DNA from: JASFRS01 sp050114795
Lineage (GTDB): Bacteria > Pseudomonadota > Alphaproteobacteria > Sphingomonadales > CAKZYD01
NCBI GenBank assembly: GCA_050114795.1
Contig: JASFRS010000011.1
Location: 1 to 23,902, forward strand
Direction: 5' to 3'
Length of the DNA: 23,902 nt
The translations under genes were made by a program, and so were the position numbers. Positions 6,333 to 13,195 of the stretch are shown one piece after another. Every line of letters starts with the position of its first letter. Position 1 is the first letter of the stretch. The notes beneath the pieces are model-generated. The model saw only the letters and a program-made list of their open reading frames with translations. It was not told the origin of the DNA and searched no databases.

Positions 6333-9020
6333 TTAGGCTTTCGCCAGGTTCCGCAGTACATAATGCAGGATGCCGCCGTTTTTGTAATATTCCAGCTCAT
6401 CCAGCGTATCGATGCGGCACAGCAAATTGACCGTTTCTTGCACACCATTTTTGCGGGTAATGGTCAAAGTGAGGGTTTTACGTGGGCTTAGGTCGCTCAC
6501 ACCTGAGACATCAAATGTTTCGCTGCCGTCCAGGTTCAATGTATTGCGATTGACGCCTTCCGGGAATTGCAGCGGCAGCACGCCCATGCCAACCAGGTTG
6601 GAACGGTGAATACGTTCAAAACTCTCAACGATAACGGCTTGAACGCCCAGCAACCGGGTGCCTTTGGCGGCCCAGTCACGGGAAGAACCCGTGCCATATT
6701 CTTTACCACCAATCACAACCAGCGGCGTACCTTCGGCTTCATATTTCATCGCCGCATCATAGATAGGCATTTGCTCACCTGACGGGATATGACGAGTAAA
6801 GCCGCCTTCAACGCCGTCCAGCATTTCGTTTTTGATACGAATATTGGCAAAGGTGCCGCGCATCATGACTTCATGATTACCACGACGGGAGCCATAAGAG
6901 TTAAAGTCTTTACGCTCAACGCCATGGGATTGCAGATAAGCACCTGCAGGGCTGTCGGCCTTAATCGCACCGGCGGGGGAGATATGGTCGGTGGTGACAC
7001 TATCGCCCAAGATGGCTAGTGGGCGCGCACCTTTGATATCGCCGGAAGCTTCCGGATCCATCGTCATACCGGTGAAATAAGGTGGATGCTGCACATAAGT
7101 GGAGGCCGCATTCCAGCTATAGGTTTCACCTTCTGCCACATCAATGCTTTGCCAGGCTTCATCACCTGTGAACACATCAGCATAGCGTTCTTTAAACTGA
7201 GCCGGAGTAACAGCAGCGGCAACGACTTCGGCCACTTCTTGGTTCGTCGGCCAGATGTCTTTCAGATAAACCGGATTGCCGTCCTGATCTTCACCAATGA
7301 CGTCCGTCGTGATGTCTTTCATCATGGTGCCAAGAAGCGCATAAGCGACAACCAATGGCGGTGAGGCCAGATAGTTCGCACGGACATCAGGGCTGACCCG
7401 ACCTTCAAAGTTCCGGTTGCCGGAGAGAACAGATGTGGCAACCAAATCATTGCTGTTGATGGCGCTGGAAATCGGGGCGGGCAGCGGGCCGGAGTTCCCG
7501 ATACAAGTCGTGCAGCCATAACCAACCAGATTGAAGCCCAGAGCATCCAGGTCGTCTGTCAAACCAGCTTTATCCAGATATTCAGTCACAACTTGAGAGC
7601 CAGGGGCCAAAGATGTTTTCACCCAAGGCTTCACTTTCAAGCCTTTGGCCAGCGCCTTTTTAGCGACCAGACCAGCGGCCAGCATCACAGACGGGTTGGA
7701 GGTGTTGGTGCAGGATGTAATCGCCGCAATCACCACATCGCCATGGTGCAGTTCGTAATCTTCACCTTCAACGGCAACGGCTTTCGCTTCTTCACCGGCT
7801 TTACCGAATTGGCCGGCCAGTTCACCTTTGAATGCGTTGGTGGCGTTGGACAAAGCCACACGGTCCTGTGGACGTTTCGGGCCAGCGAGAGACGGTTCAA
7901 CAGTGCCCAGGTCCAATTCCAGCGTATCTGTGAAGATGGGATCCGGTGTATTGGCATCGCGCCAGAAGCCTTGTTCTTTCGCATAAGCTTCGACGAGCGC
8001 GGCGCGCTCTTCCGAACGACCTGTGAATTTCAGATATTCAATGGTGGACTCATCAACCGGGAAAAAGCCGCATGTGGCGCCATATTCAGGGGCCATATTG
8101 GCGATGGTAGCTTGGTCAGCAAGGCTTAAGTGGTCAAGACCATTGCCGTAAAATTCAACAAATTTACCAACAACGCCTTTTTCGCGCAGCATCTGCACAA
8201 TCGTCAACACCAAGTCAGTGGCCGTCGCGCCTTCTTTCAACGCACCTGTCAGTTTGAAACCGACAACTTCCGGGATAAGCATGGAAACAGGTTGGCCCAG
8301 CATGGCTGCTTCGGCTTCAATGCCGCCAACGCCCCAGCCCAGAACGGACAAGCCATTGACCATGGTGGTGTGGCTGTCTGTACCGACCAGCGTGTCGGGA
8401 TAAGCCACTTCACGGCCTTGCGCGTCTTTAGACGTCCAGACGGTTTGGGCGAGATATTCCAAGTTCACTTGGTGACAGATACCGGTCCCCGGAGGCACAA
8501 CGCGGAAATTTTCAAAGGCACCTTGGCCCCAGCGCAGGAATTCATAACGCTCTTTATTACGTTCCATTTCCAAATCGACATTGCGCTTAAAGCTGTCAGC
8601 ATGGCCGAAATAATCAACCATCACACTATGGTCGATAACCAGATCAACGGGAACCAGCGGATTAATCTTCTGCGCATCACCGCCTAAGTCTTTCATGGCC
8701 GCACGCATGGTGGCCAAATCGACAACAGCAGGAACACCTGTAAAATCCTGCATCAAAACGCGGGCAGGACGATAGGCGATTTCGCGTTTTGAGCTGCGCT
8801 CTTTCTGCCAATCCACAACAGCTTTAACATCGTCGGTAACAACGCTGCGGCCATCTTCAAAGCGCAGCAGATTTTCAAGCAGCACCTTCAAAGAAAAAGG
8901 CAGGCGGGATACATCGCCATATTTTTCAGCGGCAGCTTTCAAGCTGTAATAGCTATAGGTTTTATCGCCGACTTTTAAATCGCGGCGGGCGTTCAAACTG
9001 TCATGTCCGATTGCAGTCAC
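6333..9020 (-). CDS. acnA: Aconitate hydratase A
   Basis: Interconverts citrate and isocitrate in the TCA cycle through a [4Fe-4S] cluster. It has 895 residues, the usual length of the AcnA/IRP1 type. Cluster ligands are Cys437 (ITSCTNTSNP) and Cys503 and Cys506 (YGCTTCIGNSGPL). GTDSHTTMVNGLSVLGWGVGG (about 213-233) and the swivel-domain LGDSVTTDHISPAGAI are both intact. The start is a GTG at 9020, with GGAGA eight bases upstream; the next in-frame choices would remove conserved N-terminal residues. It is monocistronic, with a terminator just past its stop. The long open frames antisense to it are coding shadows. Confidence 0.97.
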   Translation of the reverse strand: MTAIGHDSLNARRDLKVGDKTYSYYSLKAAAEKYGDVSRLPFSLKVLLENLLRFEDGRSVVTDDVKAVVDWQKERSSKREIAYRPARVLMQDFTGVPAVVDLATMRAAMKDLGGDAQKINPLVPVDLVIDHSVMVDYFGHADSFKRNVDLEMERNKERYEFLRWGQGAFENFRVVPPGTGICHQVNLEYLAQTVWTSKDAQGREVAYPDTLVGTDSHTTMVNGLSVLGWGVGGIEAEAAMLGQPVSMLIPEVVGFKLTGALKEGATATDLVLTIVQMLREKGVVGKFVEFYGNGLDHLSLADQATIANMAPEYGATCGFFPVDESTIEYLKFTGRSEERAALVEAYAKEQGFWRDANTPDPIFTDTLELDLGTVEPSLAGPKRPQDRVALSNATNAFKGELAGQFGKAGEEAKAVAVEGEDYELHHGDVVIAAITSCTNTSNPSVMLAAGLVAKKALAKGLKVKPWVKTSLAPGSQVVTEYLDKAGLTDDLDALGFNLVGYGCTTCIGNSGPLPAPISSAINSNDLVATSVLSGNRNFEGRVSPDVRANYLASPPLVVAYALLGTMMKDITTDVIGEDQDGNPVYLKDIWPTNQEVAEVVAAAVTPAQFKERYADVFTGDEAWQSIDVAEGETYSWNAASTYVQHPPYFTGMTMDPEASGDIKGARPLAILGDSVTTDHISPAGAIKADSPAGAYLQSHGVERKDFNSYGSRRGNHEVMMRGTFANIRIKNEMLDGVEGGFTRHIPSGEQMPIYDAAMKYEAEGTPLVVIGGKEYGTGSSRDWAAKGTRLLGVQAVIVESFERIHRSNLVGMGVLPLQFPEGVNRNTLNLDGSETFDVSGVSDLSPRKTLTLTITRKNGVQETVNLLCRIDTLDELEYYKNGGILHYVLRNLAKA

Positions 9021-9220
9021 AGAGATTCTCCGAACTTGGGGTCTTTCTTCAAGAATTTGGGCTTGTCATGCCGCAAAAACGCGCCGCTCACAAGGGGTGA
9101 GGAGCGATTTGTCATCAAAAATCCATAATCCTGTGCATTTTATGTCATGGAGGGCAGGTAAAAGGGAGCTTAGGAACGGCGGTTAAGTGAGTGTTGCTTG
9201 TTTTTGGGGGAAGAGTCGCC

Positions 9221-9343
9221 ATGTTTTTAAAGCATATGTTTAATCCCGATACACCGGAAAGTTCTGCCCTGTCTTTGGCGCGTTCTGCGGTCTTAATCAG
9301 CTTAGCTCTGTGCGCGCTCGCCGCATTTATTTTCGTGGGTTAG
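9221..9343 (+). CDS. Small single-pass membrane protein, 40 residues
   Basis: Not recognised. Starting at the ATG at 9221, 40 codons end in TAG at 9341-9343. The N-terminal part is mixed polar (MFLKHMFNPDTPESS), followed by one hydrophobic helix at about residues 22-39, ending FIFVG. A purine-rich GGGGGAAGAG (9206-9215) at good spacing supports translation. It lies between acnA and the Nudix gene, 200 bases from acnA. Small, helix-ended proteins of this type are common in alphaproteobacteria and often missed. No promoter was identified with confidence, so a chance frame is still possible. Confidence 0.5.
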   Translation: MFLKHMFNPDTPESSALSLARSAVLISLALCALAAFIFVG

Positions 9344-9352
9344 GGGTCTTTA

Positions 9353-9378
9353 CAGAGCCTTTATCTAAGGGCACTCTG
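9353..9378 (+). promoter_or_regulatory. Hairpin covering the leader of the Nudix gene
   Basis: CAGAG-CCTT-TATCT-AAGG-gca-CTCTG folds into nine pairs with a three-base bulge and ends six bases before the ATG at 9384. The only Shine-Dalgarno-like bases upstream of that ATG (AAGGG, 9367-9371) fall inside its 3' arm. There is no T-run, so it is not an obvious terminator. It could limit translation of the Nudix gene. Confidence 0.3.
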
Positions 9379-9383
9379 GTCCC

Positions 9384-9917
9384 ATGACCAATGACCCCAC
9401 GCTAACACCTGATTTTCATGTGGATATTCCCGATGGCGATAATCGGGAACGCAATATCTGCCGCACCTGCGGATTTATCGATTATGACAACCCGAAAATT
9501 GTCGTCGGCAGTGTCGTGCGCTTTGAAGAGAAAATCCTGCTGTGCAAGCGCGCGATTGAGCCACGTTATGGCTATTGGACCATTCCTGCAGGGTTTCTAG
9601 AACATAATGAAAGCGCAGAAGCCGGGGCATGGCGGGAAGCTCATGAAGAGGCCGAAGCGCATATTGAAATTGACCGCTTGCTAGCCGTCTATTCCATCCC
9701 GCGCATCAGCCAAATCCAATTAATTTACCGCGCTAGCTTACCCACGCCTGAATTTGGCGCAGGCGTTGAAAGCCTGGAAGTTAAACTCTTTGACTGGGAG
9801 GACATCCCTTGGGATGAACTGGCCTTCCCAAGTGTACATTGGGCTTTAACTCAGGCGCGCGATGTATGGGACCAAGAGGCCTTTGCACCTTTTGGCAATC
9901 CAACAGACGGGCTTTAA
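9384..9917 (+). CDS. Nudix hydrolase with N-terminal CxxC
   Basis: A 177-residue hydrolase of nucleoside diphosphates linked to another group (X). The Nudix box is at residues 70-92: Gly70, Glu76, then REAHEEAEA (84-92) with the metal-binding glutamates. The final glycine of the box consensus is Glu91 here, a variation seen in related alphaproteobacterial proteins. Before the catalytic domain, CRTCGFIDYDNPK (26-38) has one CxxC pair, the remnant or half of the zinc-ribbon found in NADH-pyrophosphatase-like Nudix enzymes. Substrate unknown; ADP-ribose or NADH are family possibilities. Its TAA shares the palindrome TTAA (9914-9917) with the stop of yciB on the other strand. Confidence 0.87.
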   Translation: MTNDPTLTPDFHVDIPDGDNRERNICRTCGFIDYDNPKIVVGSVVRFEEKILLCKRAIEPRYGYWTIPAGFLEHNESAEAGAWREAHEEAEAHIEIDRLLAVYSIPRISQIQLIYRASLPTPEFGAGVESLEVKLFDWEDIPWDELAFPSVHWALTQARDVWDQEAFAPFGNPTDGL

Positions 9918-10504
9918 GCTGCGCCTTCTTCAACAGGCAGCTGGTGTTTGAGGATGACAGGGATCTGAGCTGCAGCGAAGATCAGGCTTAAGGGGGTGAG
10001 GCCCCATAATTTAAAGCCCACCCAGAAATCGGTGGTGGTATTCCGCCAGACGACTTCGTTTAAGATGGCTAGAAAGACAAAGAACATCGCCCAGCGTGCT
10101 GTGAGTATCGTCCAGCCTTTATCCGTCAATGGCGGAAATGCGGGACCGAAAAGCGTTTTTAGAAATGGCTTTTTCATCACCAGGCCTAAACCCAAGCCCA
10201 TTGCAAAAAGGCTGTTCACAACGGTGGGTTTGAGTTTGATGAACAGCTCATCTTCGAAATACAGCGTCAAACCCCCGAACAGGCCAACAACAATACCTGT
10301 CACCCACAGCATCGGCGGAACGCGTTTTGTTGTGATGAAGGTATAGGCAATGGCAATGACCATCGCGACCATGAAGGCGGCCGTCGCTGTGAAAATGCCG
10401 AAGCGATTGTTTGCAATGAAGAAAACAATCAAGGGCCCGAATTCCACCAGCAGTTTCAGCCAGGGGTTTTCCGCCTTCACATGACGTTGGACTTCATCGT
10501 TCAT
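9914..10504 (-). CDS. yciB: Inner-membrane septation protein A (YciB/IspZ family)
   Basis: A 196-residue polytopic protein needed for normal septation and envelope growth in the species where it has been studied. About five hydrophobic segments are visible (roughly residues 18-32, 36-58, 65-82, 95-110, 132-152 and a last one at 166-186). The signature ARWAMFFVFLAILNEVVWR (136-154) and LTDKGWTILT just before it are diagnostic. The N-terminus NPWLKLLVEFGPLIVFF matches the family. The start at 10504 has no strong ribosome-binding site. It follows cobB by 33 bases on the same strand and is probably co-transcribed with it. Confidence 0.92.
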   Translation of the reverse strand: MNDEVQRHVKAENPWLKLLVEFGPLIVFFIANNRFGIFTATAAFMVAMVIAIAYTFITTKRVPPMLWVTGIVVGLFGGLTLYFEDELFIKLKPTVVNSLFAMGLGLGLVMKKPFLKTLFGPAFPPLTDKGWTILTARWAMFFVFLAILNEVVWRNTTTDFWVGFKLWGLTPLSLIFAAAQIPVILKHQLPVEEGAA

Positions 10505-10537
10505 AACAACACTTTCGCTTTAAATTGAGGACCGACT

Positions 10538-11248
10538 TTACGCATTGCCAAGCAATTCGTCCACATATTGGGTGACCATTTTTGTGGCGGGACCGTGACG
10601 AGATTCTGCGAAATTGCGTGAACCCAGTGATGGCTCCAGGTTCAGTTCCACACTGTGAGCACGACCGTAATAGCGAATTGTTTCAACAAATCCCGCAGCC
10701 GGATAGACATTGCCTGAGGTGCCAATGGACATGAACAGGTCGCATTTTGCCAAGGCCGCATCAATTTCATTCATGGCAAAGGGCATTTCCCCAAACCAAA
10801 CGATATGCGGGCGCAGACTGTTTTCCTGAGTGCATGCGGGGCAGATATCACTTGGCACGATATCGTCGTTCCAAATATGGACGCTGCTGCAATTTAAGCA
10901 GCGCGCTTTGCGCAATTCCCCATGCATATGGATGATATTGCGGCTTCCCCCACGTTCATGCAGGTCGTCCACATTCTGGGTAACCAGCAGGACATTGCCG
11001 TCATATTCTGCTTCCAACCGCGCAAGCGCGCGATGCGCAGCATTAGGTTCAATGGTTTTAAGGGCCGCGCGGCGCATATTATAGAAACGCTGAACACGCA
11101 GCGGGTCTTTCATAAAAGCCTGGGGCGTGGCCACATCTTCGACCCTTTCCCCTTCCCAAAGGCCGCCAGCCCCTCTAAATGTCTGTATACCGGATTCCGC
11201 TGAAATCCCGGCTCCGGTCAAAATGACGATGTTGCGATATGTCGACAT
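10538..11248 (-). CDS. cobB: NAD-dependent protein deacylase, sirtuin class III
   Basis: Removes acyl groups from lysines, consuming NAD. It has 236 residues. Motifs in order: GAGISAESGI (12-21) for NAD binding, TQNVDDLHERGG (90-101), catalytic His109 in HMHGE, a zinc site made by Cys117, Cys120, Cys136 and Cys139, then RPHIVWFGE (146-154). Tyr56 and Arg59 form the Y-x-x-R pair that lets Sirt5-type enzymes, including E. coli CobB, take succinyl and malonyl lysines, so desuccinylase activity is likely besides deacetylation. It diverges from the tyrosine-phosphatase gene with only 48 bases between start codons, and is followed by yciB. Confidence 0.94.
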   Translation of the reverse strand: MSTYRNIVILTGAGISAESGIQTFRGAGGLWEGERVEDVATPQAFMKDPLRVQRFYNMRRAALKTIEPNAAHRALARLEAEYDGNVLLVTQNVDDLHERGGSRNIIHMHGELRKARCLNCSSVHIWNDDIVPSDICPACTQENSLRPHIVWFGEMPFAMNEIDAALAKCDLFMSIGTSGNVYPAAGFVETIRYYGRAHSVELNLEPSLGSRNFAESRHGPATKMVTQYVDELLGNA

Positions 11249-11262
11249 GTCTTTGTGCTAAA

Positions 11263-11280
11263 CGCTCAAGCCTGTGAGCG
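11263..11280. repeat. Inverted repeat in the cobB / phosphatase divergent gap
   Basis: CGCTCA-agcctg-TGAGCG is a perfect six-base inverted repeat filling much of the 48 bases between two divergent start codons. It could be an operator acting on both genes or a hairpin in either leader. No regulator is suggested by the neighbours. Confidence 0.3.
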
Positions 11281-11296
11281 CAATATGGAGTTTGAA

Positions 11297-11773
11297 ATGA
11301 CGAGCGTTCTCTTTGTCTGCCTTGGCAATATCTGCCGTTCCCCTGCGGCTGAGGGTGTGTTTACCGCCTTAGTGGAACAAGCGGGGCTGGAAGAGAAGAT
11401 TCGCATTGATTCCGCGGGCACCGGAGATTGGCATGTGGGGCACGCCCCTGACCCGCGAATGATTGAAGCCGCTGCGGGCCGGGGAATTCATTTACACGCT
11501 TTGCGTGGCCGCCAAGTCAGTACGCAGGATTTCCATGATTTTGATTATCTTCTGGCGATGGATGAACGGAATTTAAGTGGCCTGCACAGCCTGGCGCCCG
11601 AAGGTATGGAAGATCGCGCGCGCCTGTTCCTTGAATTTGCGCCGGAAAAACAATTACGCGAAGTCCCAGACCCTTATTATGGCGGGCCGGACGGCTTTGA
11701 ACATGTGCTGGATTTGGTGGAGGCCGCAGCAAAGGGCCTCCTCAATCATATTCGCGAAGAACAAGGGCTTTAA
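11297..11773 (+). CDS. Low-molecular-weight protein-tyrosine phosphatase family protein
   Basis: A 158-residue phosphatase. The P-loop CLGNICRSP gives the nucleophile Cys8 and the phosphate-binding Arg14; Asp125 in DPYYGG (125-130) is the general acid. All catalytic residues are present. The start is taken at the ATG at 11297 because GGAG (11287-11290) lies six bases before it; an ATG at 11285 and a GTG at 11255 are in frame but would extend past the family's usual N-terminus. No tyrosine kinase or exopolysaccharide genes are near, so a general rather than polysaccharide-linked role is more likely; arsenate reductase activity is less likely for lack of an ars context. The stop abuts msrB's stop. 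Confidence 0.9.
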   Translation: MTSVLFVCLGNICRSPAAEGVFTALVEQAGLEEKIRIDSAGTGDWHVGHAPDPRMIEAAAGRGIHLHALRGRQVSTQDFHDFDYLLAMDERNLSGLHSLAPEGMEDRARLFLEFAPEKQLREVPDPYYGGPDGFEHVLDLVEAAAKGLLNHIREEQGL

Positions 11774-12178
11774 TCAGCTCTCTTCTTCAGGCTTAAAATC
11801 AAGAGATGCTGAGTTGATGCAATAACGCATGCCAGTTGGTGGCGGGCCATCGGTGAACGTATGGCCCAAATGGCTGTCGCACTTGCGGCATTTGGTTTCC
11901 ACCCGCATCATATTATGACTGTAGTCCATTTTTTCAGCGATGGCCTGTTTGGAAATCGGGTTCCAAAAACTCGGCCAGCCGCTGCCTGAATCATATTTGG
12001 TTTCGGAACTGAACAACGGCTCTCCACAGGCAGCACAATGATACATGCCTGCACGCTTTTCATTCCAATATTCCCCGCTAAACGGCGGTTCCGTCGCCGA
12101 ACAGCGACAGACAGCATATTGTTCAGGCGTCAGCTCTTTCCGCCATTCATCATCTGATTTTTCAATTGTATCGCTCAT
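11774..12178 (-). CDS. msrB: Peptide-methionine (R)-S-oxide reductase
   Basis: Repairs the R-epimer of oxidised methionine. It has 134 residues. The catalytic residue is Cys120 in RYCINSASL (118-126); the zinc site is Cys48, Cys51, Cys97 and Cys100 (CAAC and CRKC); GSGWPSF (66-71) lines the active site. The usual resolving-cysteine position before GWPSF is a serine here, so the sulfenic acid may be reduced directly or by another cysteine such as Cys24 or Cys26. It has no signal peptide, so it acts in the cytoplasm. Its ATG overlaps the DUF1028 stop as ATGA (12175-12178), so translation is coupled. Thioredoxin (trxA is in the same window) is the normal reductant. Confidence 0.95.
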   Translation of the reverse strand: MSDTIEKSDDEWRKELTPEQYAVCRCSATEPPFSGEYWNEKRAGMYHCAACGEPLFSSETKYDSGSGWPSFWNPISKQAIAEKMDYSHNMMRVETKCRKCDSHLGHTFTDGPPPTGMRYCINSASLDFKPEEES

Positions 12179-13173
12179 TTCGCATTCACAATTTTATCAA
12201 TTAACTCAGGGTCATTGGGAAGCAGGCCTGAGGCCGGTAAACGCACGACCAGTTTACGCCAATCGGGCCAAAGCTCATAGGCCTTGGCAAAGAGGGGTAA
12301 AGCTTCATCCAATTCACCAGCAGCGGCCAAAGTCGCTGCATGCCAGAAAATCATTTCATGATTGCCGGGTGCAAGTTTTTCCGCTGCGGCATAAGCACCG
12401 ATGGCCGCCTCGACATCACCCTGGGTCATATGGCCATCGCCTTCATCCATTAGATGATAAGCACGGGATAATGTCAGCAAGCGCCGTAACTCTGCCAATG
12501 GCGTTTCATGGTCTTCGATACGTAAATCGAAAATCCGCCCTGCCCAGGCTGGCAGAGATTTATCTCCGGATACAACGAGAAGCGCTGCGGATTGTTTGCC
12601 CCGAATATCACCACCTTCCGCTTGAGCCGCCTCAAGCGCTGTCATCATACGTTCCGCCAAATCACCTTTTGTCTGCGTAAAGGCCTTCACCATGGCATCA
12701 CAGACCGTGTCATTAAGCATTAGATTAGCTTCGACCGTGAAGCCTTCACCCACATGATCACAATGTTCAATAATCGCATGCTCACCGGTATGAACAGCGG
12801 CATTACCTTCGGCATCCACCATGCCAACCTGGCGTACATCCGTATGCGCATCCGCTGCAAGCAGGGCTTTCAAGGATTCAGGTGCGGTTTTACCGGCGCG
12901 CATCAATTCCAGTCCTAAGGGACCATAAGTGACTTCGGTAAAACTTTGCGTTGCCACGGCCCCCACGCCAGGCTCCGCCCAGGCAACACCACCACCCACG
13001 GAAAACCAATGAGATTGAACGGCAACGCCAAGTTGCCCCGTTTCCGCATCACGGGCCACGATTGAATAGGTGTGGGCAGGGCGTAAGGGGAAATATTCGG
13101 TTACATCTTCCGCCTGTGCCTGCGTTGCCGTCAATAAGGCAGCAAAAATTCCACCAATCAAAGCTGATTTCAT
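12175..13173 (-). CDS. Exported DUF1028 protein with a TPR-like C-terminus
   Basis: A 332-residue secreted member of DUF1028, a family with an Ntn-hydrolase-like fold and no settled function. Residues 1-21 are a signal peptide (cleavage after QAQA). The domain begins with TYSIVARDAETGQLGVAV (35-52), continues through SVGGGVAWAEPGVGAVATQ (58-76) and ends near LPAWAGRIFDLRIEDH. Residues from about 235 to 330 look like two helical TPR-type repeats (GDVEAAIGAYAAAEKLAPGNHEM, then AGELDEALPLFAKAYELWPDW). An AAGGAGT eight bases before the ATG fixes the start. It lies 22 bases after gyrB with no terminator between them, and its stop overlaps msrB's start. Confidence 0.82.
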   Translation of the reverse strand: MKSALIGGIFAALLTATQAQAEDVTEYFPLRPAHTYSIVARDAETGQLGVAVQSHWFSVGGGVAWAEPGVGAVATQSFTEVTYGPLGLELMRAGKTAPESLKALLAADAHTDVRQVGMVDAEGNAAVHTGEHAIIEHCDHVGEGFTVEANLMLNDTVCDAMVKAFTQTKGDLAERMMTALEAAQAEGGDIRGKQSAALLVVSGDKSLPAWAGRIFDLRIEDHETPLAELRRLLTLSRAYHLMDEGDGHMTQGDVEAAIGAYAAAEKLAPGNHEMIFWHAATLAAAGELDEALPLFAKAYELWPDWRKLVVRLPASGLLPNDPELIDKIVNAK

Positions 13174-13195
13174 GACCCCACTCCTTTATTATTTT

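Noticed and set aside
7593..8687. Two long open frames antisense to acnA (7593-8129 and 8130-8687)
   Set aside because: They mirror the codon pattern of acnA, lack recognisable motifs and ribosome-binding sites, and their composition is that of reverse-strand shadows.
12045..12680. 211-codon plus-strand open frame over msrB and the DUF1028 gene
   Set aside because: It lies antisense to two well-supported genes and its translation shows no domain.
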